From the NCBI RefSeq assembly GCF_003261175.1, contig NZ_QLNP01000098.1, positions 124,001 through 188,000 of the forward strand: a stretch of 64,000 bases of DNA. The letters are read 5' to 3'. This document shows, one piece after another, positions 9,629 to 16,499 of this stretch. Position 1 is the first letter of the stretch. Each line of letters starts with the position of its first letter. Made by a program: the position numbers and the translations under genes. A model generated the notes under the pieces. It was not told the origin of the DNA. It searched no databases and worked only from the letters and a program-made list of their open reading frames with translations. The DNA is from Arthrobacter globiformis. Its GTDB lineage: Bacteria; Actinomycetota; Actinomycetes; Actinomycetales; Micrococcaceae.

Positions 9629-9684
9629 ACGGCCCCGGTTCCCTGCAGCGTTACGAGTCAAACGCTGCGCGGAACCGGGGCCGT
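9629..9684. repeat. Long two-part intergenic palindrome
   Basis: Outer perfect 14-bp arms 9629-9642 and 9671-9684 (ACGGCCCCGGTTCC) enclose a perfect 8-bp inner stem (GCAGCGTT 9645-9652 with AACGCTGC 9661-9668). A second terminator or a structured repeat. Confidence 0.75.
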
Positions 9685-9975
9685 CTCTCCGTTCGCATCA
9701 GATCCACCGGAGGCATTCAGTTGATCCGAAAAACAGTCTATGACAGCTTTGTCACATCTGCAAAATTCCTGTTAAGCGGCGTGTCACACAGTCCGCTCCC
9801 GCGAGGCCGCTCCGTCCTGACCCTCTTTGGCCACCCGCGCTGGAAGACACGCCGTTGGCATGGCGCGTCCTGAGGGGCAGGCCGTGAAACCGGGTCATGA
9901 CGGACGGCGCCTGTTTTGTGCACATAGGCAAACCCGCTGCTCCCCAACAGCCCCGGGCGCGCGGACAGTGGAGCG

Positions 9976-10815
9976 ATGGACCTTGAGAAATATCTGGTTC
10001 GCCGCGGGGGAGCGGCTAGGAGGGGCGATCTGCTGCGGGCCGGGTTCCGCCGTCCCGTACTTGAGGCTGCCGTAGATTCCGGCCGACTGTACCGGCCGCT
10101 GCGGGGGGTCTACGCACTGCACACCGCGGACGACGGCGTCCTGGCCGCCTTCAGGGCGAACGGCCGGCTCACGTGCGTGTCGGCTGCCCGCTTTTACAGC
10201 CTGTGGGCCCTTCATCCTCCACGGGAAGTGCACCTGAGTTGCGGCAACGGGGTGCCAAAGGTCGGCGTCATTGACCACGCTCCGTGTATGCACGCATCCG
10301 AACCGGGCTATCCGGTGGCGGGCTTGGCCGACGTGCTACTGCACGCACTCAAGTGCCTGCCGGAGCTTGAAGCGCTCGCGCTGGTACAGTCGGCGACCGG
10401 CCGGGGCCAGATATCCGCCGACTTCCTGAGGGACAAGCTCATCGGGAACAGGAATGGCCGCGCCCGCGCGGTGCTGGGTCTGCTTATATCGCGGGCAGAT
10501 TCCGTGCTGGAGGTCCTGGCCCATACCCACTTTGTCCGGGCCGGACTCAGCGTCCGCATGCATGTTCCCCTGCCAGGGGTGGGCGAGGTTGATTGCCTGG
10601 TTGAGGAATGCCTCGTGGTGGAGCTGGACGGGTCTACGCACTTTGAACCCCGCCAGGTCAAGAAGGACCACCGGAGAAACAACGCCGGCATACGCGGGGG
10701 CTTTCTCACACTGCGCTATTACTACGACGACGTGGTCTATCACCCCGAGTCCATGGTGGAAGAGGTCCTGGCGGTCCTCCGTCTGCGGACACCTGGCAGG
10801 TTTGCTCCTGAATGA
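9976..10815 (+). CDS. DUF559 (endonuclease-fold) domain protein with AbiEi-like N-terminus
   Basis: 279 residues. The N-terminal part (ARRGDLLRAGFRRPVLEAAVDSG then LYRPLRGVYAL) resembles the winged-helix start of AbiEi-like antitoxins; the C-terminal 100 residues (GVGEVDCLVEECLVVELDGSTHF..QVKKDHRRNN) match the DUF559/Vsr-like fold, whose conserved E-V-D and E-L-D-G acidic residues form a nuclease-type metal site. These stand-alone proteins are common in Arthrobacter and related genera; no substrate or partner is established and no AbiEii-type toxin gene is adjacent. A single transcription unit bounded by palindromes. Function unknown; nuclease activity is only an inference from the fold. Confidence 0.7.
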   Translation: MDLEKYLVRRGGAARRGDLLRAGFRRPVLEAAVDSGRLYRPLRGVYALHTADDGVLAAFRANGRLTCVSAARFYSLWALHPPREVHLSCGNGVPKVGVIDHAPCMHASEPGYPVAGLADVLLHALKCLPELEALALVQSATGRGQISADFLRDKLIGNRNGRARAVLGLLISRADSVLEVLAHTHFVRAGLSVRMHVPLPGVGEVDCLVEECLVVELDGSTHFEPRQVKKDHRRNNAGIRGGFLTLRYYYDDVVYHPESMVEEVLAVLRLRTPGRFAPE

Positions 10816-10838
10816 CGCCGTCGTGACCTTCTTTGAGC

Positions 10839-10879
10839 CGCAAGTCCCGCGACACGCCGACGAAAGGGGCGACTTGCGG
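10839..10879. terminator. Inverted repeat between convergent genes
   Basis: CCGCAAGTC (10839-10847) and GACTTGCGG (10871-10879) are exact reverse complements around 23 nt. It separates the DUF559 gene and the SUKH-like gene, which converge. Confidence 0.6.
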
Positions 10880-10919
10880 CCCGGACGCGACCCATCAGGG
10901 TCAGGACGGCAGCAGGAAT

Positions 10920-11342
10920 CTAGTCCTCGTCGTTGAAGGCCCAGTCGAACATGTCGAAGACGAACTCAGAGAAGGTGCCTTCCTCGCTCTTCCACTGGCC
11001 GCGGGCGTTGTTCCGCCGGTACACGATGGGGTCCGGGACGCTCAGGTCGCCGGTGCGGAAGCCCCAGGTGAAGTTTTCTTCCTCGTCCTCCAGGAACATA
11101 AGGAAGCCCTCGTCGTCCACCTCGAGTTCCTCGGGGTCCCAGAAGTAGTGGTAGGCCTCCATGAGGTCCTCGCACCCGCCGAGTGCCAGGTAGAACTCGC
11201 GCAGCACCAGGGGGATGGTGAATTTGTGGTCGGAGAGCTCCGCGTCCAGTTCCTCGGCTGACAGCCCGTCCTCTTCCTGCCATTCGTCTTCGAGATACTT
11301 CGGAACGAGCGCACGGAACTTCTCGAGGAACATGTCAGTCAT
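10920..11342 (-). CDS. SUKH-like (SMI1/KNR4) acidic protein
   Basis: A 140-residue, very acidic cytoplasmic protein (many D/E, EDEEEN and DEGF runs). The pattern IPLVLREFYLALGG followed by an aromatic, acidic segment resembles the SUKH superfamily, which includes immunity proteins against contact-dependent toxins and housekeeping scaffold-like proteins. No toxin gene is next to it, so an orphan immunity role is only a possibility. ATG at 11342 (MTDMFLEKF) is preferred; an in-frame reading upstream runs across the neighbouring TRIC gene. It lies 14 nt after that gene and probably shares its transcript. Confidence 0.6.
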   Translation of the reverse strand: MTDMFLEKFRALVPKYLEDEWQEEDGLSAEELDAELSDHKFTIPLVLREFYLALGGCEDLMEAYHYFWDPEELEVDDEGFLMFLEDEEENFTWGFRTGDLSVPDPIVYRRNNARGQWKSEEGTFSEFVFDMFDWAFNDED

Positions 11343-11356
11343 GGCTCTTATCCTAG

Positions 11357-12028
11357 CTAATCCCGGCCCCTCGAATTGCCGGGTTCGAGCCCCAGCCGGT
11401 GCCACCCTCGCACGGCTAGCGGAATGCGCCACGACCGGCGCCAGGCCACCACCCGGAACGTGAACACCAGGGCCGCCACCGCGCTGGCCGTGAGGGCGCT
11501 GAACGCACCCAGCAGCCACAGCACTGTGGTGAGTCCGGCGCCCAAGAAGGCAGGCAGCGCGTACAGATCCCGGGCATCGAACAGCTGGGGCACCTCGTTC
11601 GCGGTGATGTCGCGCAGCAGACCGCCGCCCACCGCCGTCGTCACTCCGAGCAGCACGGCGGCGACGGGGTTCATCCCGAAGGACAGCGCCTTGAGCGTCC
11701 CGGTGATGCAGAACAGGGCCAGGCCCGCGGCGTCGAACAGGGTGAGGAGTGAGGTGTAGCGCTGCACGCTGGAGAACAGGAAGTACACCAGCCCGGTGGC
11801 CAGCAACGGCGGCACCAGGTAGGCCGGGTTGCTGAACGCGGCGGGCGGGCCGGAGTTGAGGACGATGTCGCGGATTACGCCGCCACCGAGCGAGACCAGG
11901 GAGGCGAGCAGGAGAGACCCGAGTAGGTCGAACTGCTTCCGCGCGGCCAGCAGCGATCCGGACACCGCGAAGAAGAAGATGCCGGCCAGGTCCAGCCATG
12001 CCAGGGCGATGTCAAAAGAGAATGTCAT
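11357..12028 (-). CDS. TRIC/UPF0126 family membrane protein
   Basis: About 223 residues with seven hydrophobic segments in two repeated halves, each having a glycine-rich GGGVIRDI or GGGLLRDI motif (SLVSLGGGVIRDIVL and TTAVGGGLLRDITANEVP). These are the KEV/GGG-type signatures of the bacterial trimeric intracellular cation (TRIC) channel family, formerly UPF0126 (YicG/YadS). Probable role: potassium or other monovalent cation conductance or glycine-related transport, unproven. ATG at 12028 (MTFSFDIALAWLDL) is favoured; an ATG at 12043 adds five residues. First gene of a pair with the SUKH-like gene. Confidence 0.85.
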   Translation of the reverse strand: MTFSFDIALAWLDLAGIFFFAVSGSLLAARKQFDLLGSLLLASLVSLGGGVIRDIVLNSGPPAAFSNPAYLVPPLLATGLVYFLFSSVQRYTSLLTLFDAAGLALFCITGTLKALSFGMNPVAAVLLGVTTAVGGGLLRDITANEVPQLFDARDLYALPAFLGAGLTTVLWLLGAFSALTASAVAALVFTFRVVAWRRSWRIPLAVRGWHRLGLEPGNSRGRD

Positions 12029-12074
12029 GGAGCGTCCCGGCATATTTCAAGGGGCGGACAGTGCAGCTCCAACG

Positions 12075-12091
12075 TTACGCTAGCCCCTATG
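12075..12091 (+). promoter_or_regulatory. Possible leaderless -10 element of the chelatase gene
   Basis: TACGCT at 12076-12081 lies 7 nt before the ATG at 12089, with no Shine-Dalgarno between, the spacing expected for a leaderless actinobacterial transcript. No convincing -35 element is seen. Confidence 0.4.
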
Positions 12092-12910
12092 AATAGCCCG
12101 ATCCTGATCGCCTGTGCCCATGGGACCTCCAACGCGCAAGGAGCCGCCGAGGTCAACGCCCTCCGTGACGCCATCGCCGCGCTGCGTCCGGGGCTCGACG
12201 TCCGCGAAGCCTACGTGGACGTCCAGCAGCCCGATCTGGTGGACGTAGTGGCCGGGCTCCCCGGGGACCCCGGCTCCGCAGCAACGGCCGGCTCCGCAGC
12301 AACGGCCGACGGCGGTGCTGCCGCCGGCGGGCCCGGCGCCGCCGGCACGTCCGCCGTCGTCGTACCCTTGCTGCTCAGCGTGGGCTACCACGTCAAGGTG
12401 GACATCGCGAAGGCCGTCAAGAGCCGGCCGGGGACGGCGGCCGCGGCGCCGCTGGGACCCGATCCGCGCCTCGCCGCCCTGCTCGACCAGCGGCTGCGGG
12501 AGGCAGGTGTTACGGACAACGACGCGATCGTGCTCGCCGCCGCCGGCTCGTCCAACCCGAACGCCGCGGTCAGCGTGGAGGAACTGGCTGACCAGCTGAG
12601 GGCCCTGCGCTCCAACCGAATCGTCCCCGCGTACGGCGCCTCGGCCAAGCCGTCGGTGCCCGAAGCCGTCGCCATGCTCCGCGAGGAAGCCGCAGGCGGC
12701 GCCGGGGCGGGGGAGTCGGCCGGGGGCGTGAGCGTTGGCGGGCGCGTGGTAGTGGCCTCGTACCTCCTGGCGCCGGGCTTCTTCCACGACCAGCTCGCTA
12801 AGGCCGGGGCAGACCTGGTGACCGAGCCGCTGCTGCCCTCGCCGGTGCTCGCGGAGATCGCGCTGGAACGGTACGACGCCGCGCTCGCGGCCCACGCCGT
12901 CACGTCCTGA
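12089..12910 (+). CDS. Sirohydrochlorin chelatase (CbiX/SirB-type)
   Basis: Metal insertion into sirohydrochlorin; next to sulfite reductase it most likely provides iron for siroheme (ferrochelatase), although CbiX homologues can insert cobalt. The 273-residue protein has ACAHGTSNAQG near the N-terminus (His11, metal binding), VVPLLLSVGYHVKVDI carrying the second metal His, and a second half with VLAAAGSSNPNA and SYLLAPGFFHDQL, so both CbiX-like halves are present. Between the halves of the first domain there is an Ala/Gly-rich insertion (about residues 57-88) containing a perfect 18-bp tandem duplication. Located 144 nt upstream of sir on the same strand. Confidence 0.85.
   Translation: MNSPILIACAHGTSNAQGAAEVNALRDAIAALRPGLDVREAYVDVQQPDLVDVVAGLPGDPGSAATAGSAATADGGAAAGGPGAAGTSAVVVPLLLSVGYHVKVDIAKAVKSRPGTAAAAPLGPDPRLAALLDQRLREAGVTDNDAIVLAAAGSSNPNAAVSVEELADQLRALRSNRIVPAYGASAKPSVPEAVAMLREEAAGGAGAGESAGGVSVGGRVVVASYLLAPGFFHDQLAKAGADLVTEPLLPSPVLAEIALERYDAALAAHAVTS
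12272..12307 (+). repeat. 18-bp perfect tandem duplication inside the chelatase gene
   Basis: Two adjacent identical 18-mers (12272-12289 and 12290-12307) encode GSAATA twice in a low-complexity loop of the chelatase; in frame, so the protein tolerates copy-number change. Confidence 0.9.
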
Positions 12911-12974
12911 AACGCGCCGGGAGACAAGCCCCAGGAAGCACAGGCGGCGGCGCCGTTCAAGGCCTCCCGGCGAG

Positions 12975-13057
12975 TCATGACGAAATGTTTCCTTAGGTGA
13001 CTTAGCATTTCCGGGCCTTTGTGACGTGTTTCGGGGCGGCCCTACAGTCGATGCATG
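12975..13057 (+). promoter_or_regulatory. Sulfur-assimilation promoter module, copy 1 (sir-cysHDN)
   Basis: TGACG 12978-12982, GTGA 12997-13000, ATTT 13007-13010, -35 TTGTGA 13019-13024, 18-nt spacer ending CCC, -10 TACAGT 13043-13048, then CGATGC and ATG 13055. Same spacing as the modules before the sulfonate transporter and cysG. The -10 to ATG distance predicts a leaderless mRNA. Confidence 0.75.
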
Positions 13058-14794
13058 ACTGATACAGCTGTAGCCGGAGCGGCCACGGACAAGCCCGCGC
13101 GCCCGGCCCGTGCCTCCCGACCCGCCGCCAAGCCTCACGGCCAGTGGAAGGTGGACGGAACCACCCCGCTGAACGCCAACGAAACCTGGAAGCAGGAAGA
13201 CGACGGCCTCAACGTCCGCGAGCGTATCGAGTCCATCTATGCCAAGGAAGGCTTCGACGCCATCCCCGGCCAGGACCTGCACGGCCGCTTCCGCTGGTGG
13301 GGCCTGTACACCCAGCGCAAGCCCGGGATCGACGGCGGCAAGACCGCAACGCTGGAGCCGCACGAGCTTGAGGACAAGTACTTCATGCTCCGCGTCCGCA
13401 TCGACGGCGGCGCGCTGACCACCGAGCAGCTGCGCGTCATCGGCCAGATTTCCGTGGACTTCGCACGCGATTCCGCGGACCTCACCGACCGCCAGAACAT
13501 CCAGCTGCACTGGATCCGCGTCGAAGACATCCCGGAGATCTGGCGCCGCCTCGAGAGCAACGGCCTGTCCACCACCGAAGCCTGCGGCGACGTTCCGCGC
13601 GTCATCCTCGGCTCGCCCGTGGCCGGCATCGCCAAGGACGAGATCATCGACCCCACCCCGCTCATCGAAGAGCTGGGCGAGCGGTTCATCGGCAACCCGC
13701 TGCTGTCCAACCTGCCGCGCAAGTACAAGACCGCCATCACGGGCCACCCCAGCCAGGACGTGGTGCACGAGATCAACGACTTCGCCCTCGTTGGCGTCAG
13801 GCACCCCGAGCTCGGCATCGGCTACGACCTCTGGGCCGGCGGCGCGCTCTCCACCAACCCGATGCTCGGCAAGCGCCTGGGCGCGTTCGTGAAGCCGGAG
13901 CAGGCCGCTGACGTGTGGCTCGGCGTCACCAGCATCTTCCGTGACTACGGCTACCGCCGCATGCGCACCAAGGCCCGCCTGAAGTTCCTCATGGCCGACT
14001 GGGGTCCGGAGAAGTTCCGCCAGATCCTCGAGGACGAATACCTCGGCTACAAGCTGGCTGATGGCCCTGCCGCTCCCAAGCCCTCCACTCCGGGCGACCA
14101 CGTGGGCGTGCACGAGCAGAAGGACGGCAAGTTCTTCATCGGTGCCACCCCCATTGCAGGCCGCCTCTCCGGCGCGCAGCTGGTCAAGCTCGCCGACACG
14201 CTCGAGGCGCGCGGCTCCTACCGCCTGCGCACCACCCCGCACCAGAAGCTCGTGGTGCTGGACGTTCCCAAGGACGAGGTGGAGCCGCTTGTGGCTGAAC
14301 TCGACGCGCTGGGCCTGTCCGCCCGCCCGTCCGTGTTCCGCCGCGGCACCATCGCCTGCACCGGCATCGAATACTGCAAGCTGGCCATCGTGGAAACCAA
14401 GGTCACCGCGGCCACTGCCGTCGCCGAGCTGGAACGCCGGCTCGCCGACCTCGCGGACAGCGGCCAGCTCCCGCAGGCACTGTCGCTGCACATCAACGGC
14501 TGCCCCAACTCCTGCGCCCGCATCCAGACCGCGGACATCGGGCTCAAGGGCATGATGCTTCCCACGCCCGACGGCGACCCCACCCCGGGTTTCCAGGTCC
14601 ACCTGGGCGGCGGGCTGGCTTCCGTTGAACGCGACGAGGCCGGCCTGGGACGCACCGTCCGCGGCCTGAAGGTTTACGTCGCCGACCTGCCGGACTACGT
14701 CGAGCGGGTTGTCCGCAGGTTCGTCGCGGACCGCGCCGAGGGCCAGACGTTCGCCGAGTGGGCCCACGCAGCAGACGAGGAGGCACTCCAGTGA
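13055..14794 (+). CDS. sir: Ferredoxin-dependent assimilatory sulfite reductase (nitrite/sulfite reductase family)
   Basis: Six-electron reduction of sulfite to sulfide using siroheme and a 4Fe-4S cluster. The 579-residue protein has two ferredoxin-like half domains; cluster and siroheme ligands are visible as CTGIEYCK and, about 40 residues later, NGCPNSCAR, i.e. four Cys in the classic pattern. Substrate-binding arginines fall in DRQNIQLHW and ARDSAD regions. Nitrite reductase is the alternative for the family, but co-transcription with cysH, cysD and cysN makes sulfite the substrate. Start is ATG 13055, set 6 nt from a -10 box. Its stop overlaps the cysH start (GTGA). Electrons likely come through ferredoxin and the FprA protein encoded at 24.7 kb. 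Confidence 0.93.
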   Translation: MTDTAVAGAATDKPARPARASRPAAKPHGQWKVDGTTPLNANETWKQEDDGLNVRERIESIYAKEGFDAIPGQDLHGRFRWWGLYTQRKPGIDGGKTATLEPHELEDKYFMLRVRIDGGALTTEQLRVIGQISVDFARDSADLTDRQNIQLHWIRVEDIPEIWRRLESNGLSTTEACGDVPRVILGSPVAGIAKDEIIDPTPLIEELGERFIGNPLLSNLPRKYKTAITGHPSQDVVHEINDFALVGVRHPELGIGYDLWAGGALSTNPMLGKRLGAFVKPEQAADVWLGVTSIFRDYGYRRMRTKARLKFLMADWGPEKFRQILEDEYLGYKLADGPAAPKPSTPGDHVGVHEQKDGKFFIGATPIAGRLSGAQLVKLADTLEARGSYRLRTTPHQKLVVLDVPKDEVEPLVAELDALGLSARPSVFRRGTIACTGIEYCKLAIVETKVTAATAVAELERRLADLADSGQLPQALSLHINGCPNSCARIQTADIGLKGMMLPTPDGDPTPGFQVHLGGGLASVERDEAGLGRTVRGLKVYVADLPDYVERVVRRFVADRAEGQTFAEWAHAADEEALQ

Positions 14795-15555
14795 GCAAGC
14801 ACGCACTGGGAATCGACCCGGTGGTTGAGCCTGTCGAAACCTCGACCAGCGGAACCAAGCGTTCCGTCGAAGAGCTGAAGGCCCTCGCCGAGGCCGGCGC
14901 AGCCGAGCTCGGCTGGGACGCCCCGGCCCGCGACGTCATCGCATGGGTCGAGCGCAACTTCGACATGCCCGCCGTCGCCGTCGCTTGCTCCATGGCCGAC
15001 GCCGTCCTGCCGGCGCTCGTTGCCGACCAGCTTCCCGGCGTCGACGTCCTGTTCCTGGAGACCGGCTACCACTTTCCGGAAACCTACGCCACGCGCGACG
15101 AGGTGGCCGCAAACCTCCGCGTCAACGTGGTCGACGTGCTTCCCGAGAACACCGTGGAGCAGCAGGACCGGCTCCTGGGCAAGGACCTGTTCGCCCGCGA
15201 CGCCGCCCAGTGCTGCGCCCTCCGCAAGGTGGCCCCGCTGCGCCGCACGCTCGCTGGCTACGAACTGTGGTTCACCGGCGTCCGCCGCGACGAGGCCCCA
15301 ACCCGCACCAACACGCCGCTGGTGACCTGGGACGAGGCCAACGGCCTGGTCAAGGTCAACCCGGTGGCGGCCTGGACGTTCGACCAGCTGGTCCAGTACT
15401 CCGATGACAACCTCCTGCCCGTCAACCCGCTCCTGTCCCAGGGCTACCCATCGATCGGCTGCCAGCCCTGCACCCGCAAGGTGGCGCCCGGTGATGATCC
15501 CCGCGCCGGCCGCTGGGCAGGAACTAACAAGACAGAATGCGGACTACACGTATGA
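14791..15555 (+). CDS. cysH: Adenylyl-sulfate (APS/PAPS) reductase
   Basis: Thioredoxin- or glutaredoxin-dependent reduction of activated sulfate to sulfite, cytoplasmic. The 254-residue protein has AVACSMADAVL (P-loop-like), the catalytic C-terminal TECGLH, and both CC (AAQCCALRK) and CxxC (GCQPCTRK) cysteine pairs that hold a 4Fe-4S cluster, the mark of APS rather than PAPS reductases. No APS kinase (cysC) is present here, which agrees. GTG at 14791 overlaps the sir stop by 4 nt. Residues 11-20 (VVEPVETSTS) are the translation of a REP-like repeat inserted in the non-conserved N-terminus. Confidence 0.92.
   Translation: MSKHALGIDPVVEPVETSTSGTKRSVEELKALAEAGAAELGWDAPARDVIAWVERNFDMPAVAVACSMADAVLPALVADQLPGVDVLFLETGYHFPETYATRDEVAANLRVNVVDVLPENTVEQQDRLLGKDLFARDAAQCCALRKVAPLRRTLAGYELWFTGVRRDEAPTRTNTPLVTWDEANGLVKVNPVAAWTFDQLVQYSDDNLLPVNPLLSQGYPSIGCQPCTRKVAPGDDPRAGRWAGTNKTECGLHV
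14820..14850 (+). repeat. REP-like element, copy A, inside cysH
   Basis: The core GGTTGAGC-CTGTCGAAACC followed by CTCGACCAGC is the repeat seen in many Micrococcaceae intergenic regions; here it is translated in frame near the CysH N-terminus. Imperfect dyad: TGGTTGAG against CTCGACCA. Confidence 0.75.
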
Positions 15556-16499
15556 GCACTTTCATTACTGAGGAGCCCACCCTGGTGACCGACGCCGCTG
15601 AATCCAAGCGCCTCTCCAGCCTGGACACCCTCGAATCCGAAGCGATCCACATCATCCGTGAGGTTGTGGCCGAGTTCGAGAAGCCGGCGCTGCTGTTCTC
15701 CGGCGGCAAGGACTCCGTGGTCATGCTGCACCTGGCCACCAAGGCGTTCTGGCCCGGCAAGGTCCCCTTCCCCGTGCTGCACGTGGACACCGGCCACAAC
15801 TTCCCCGAGGTTATCGACTTCCGCGACCGGACGGTGGAGCGGCTGGGACTGAAGCTCGTCGTCGGCTCCGTGCAGGAGTTCATTGACCGCGGCGAGCTGG
15901 CCGAGCGTGCCGACGGCACCCGCAACCCGCTGCAGACCGTCCCGCTGCTGGACGCCATCCAGTCCAACAAGTTCGACGCTGTGTTCGGCGGAGGCCGCCG
16001 CGACGAGGACAAGGCCCGCGCCAAGGAGCGCATCCTGAGCCTGCGCGATGAGTTCGGCCAGTGGGACCCGCGCAACCAGCGCCCCGAGCTGTGGAACCTG
16101 TACAACGGCCGGCACACCGTGGGCCAGCACGTCCGTGCGTTCCCCATCAGCAACTGGACCGAGCTGGACGTGTGGCGCTACATCGAGCGCGAAAACATTG
16201 AACTTCCGGGCCTGTACTACGCCCACGACCGCGAGGTCTTCGCCCGCGACGGCATGTGGCGCGCGGTGGGCGAGGTGTCCCAGCCGCTGCCGCACGAGGA
16301 AGTCATCACCAAGACCGTCCGCTACCGGACCGTCGGTGACATGTCCTGCACCGGCGCCGTCGAGTCGGCCGCCGCCACAGTGCGCGACGTCGTGATCGAA
16401 GTTGCCGCCTCCACCATCACCGAACGTGGCGCCACCCGTGCGGATGACCGCATCTCCGAGGCCGCCATGGAAGACCGCAAGAAGGACGGCTACTTCTAA
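15552..16499 (+). CDS. cysD: Sulfate adenylyltransferase subunit 2
   Basis: Catalytic ATP sulfurylase subunit forming APS from ATP and sulfate, working with the GTPase subunit CysN. The 315-residue protein carries the PP-loop LFSGGKDSVVMLHLA, then HVDTGHNFPE, FGGGRRDEDKARAKER and FPISNWTELDVWRYI, all typical of CysD. ATG at 15552 overlaps the cysH stop (ATGA), preferred over an in-frame ATG 15 nt earlier that lies inside cysH. Its stop overlaps the cysN start by one base (TAATG), so the four genes sir-cysH-cysD-cysN are translationally coupled. Confidence 0.95.
   Translation: MSTFITEEPTLVTDAAESKRLSSLDTLESEAIHIIREVVAEFEKPALLFSGGKDSVVMLHLATKAFWPGKVPFPVLHVDTGHNFPEVIDFRDRTVERLGLKLVVGSVQEFIDRGELAERADGTRNPLQTVPLLDAIQSNKFDAVFGGGRRDEDKARAKERILSLRDEFGQWDPRNQRPELWNLYNGRHTVGQHVRAFPISNWTELDVWRYIERENIELPGLYYAHDREVFARDGMWRAVGEVSQPLPHEEVITKTVRYRTVGDMSCTGAVESAAATVRDVVIEVAASTITERGATRADDRISEAAMEDRKKDGYF

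Larger units (their letters stand above)
9559..9975. other. 417-nt intergenic stretch with terminator and palindrome, no gene seen
   Basis: Contains the terminator 9574-9602 and the palindrome 9629-9684. The remaining part (9720-9975) is mixed composition with an AT-richer patch at about 9720-9775 that may hold the promoter of the next gene. No reading frame here looks protein-like. Confidence 0.6.

Noticed and set aside
9592-9873. Small plus-strand frame in the 9.6-9.9 kb gap
   Set aside because: It runs through two palindromes, has no family-like pattern and no start signal.
12080-14806. A 908-codon open frame on the minus strand opposite the chelatase and sir genes
   Set aside because: High-GC antisense shadow: the translation is rich in H, Q, V, R and G repeats without domain patterns, while the plus strand holds clear CbiX and Sir motifs.
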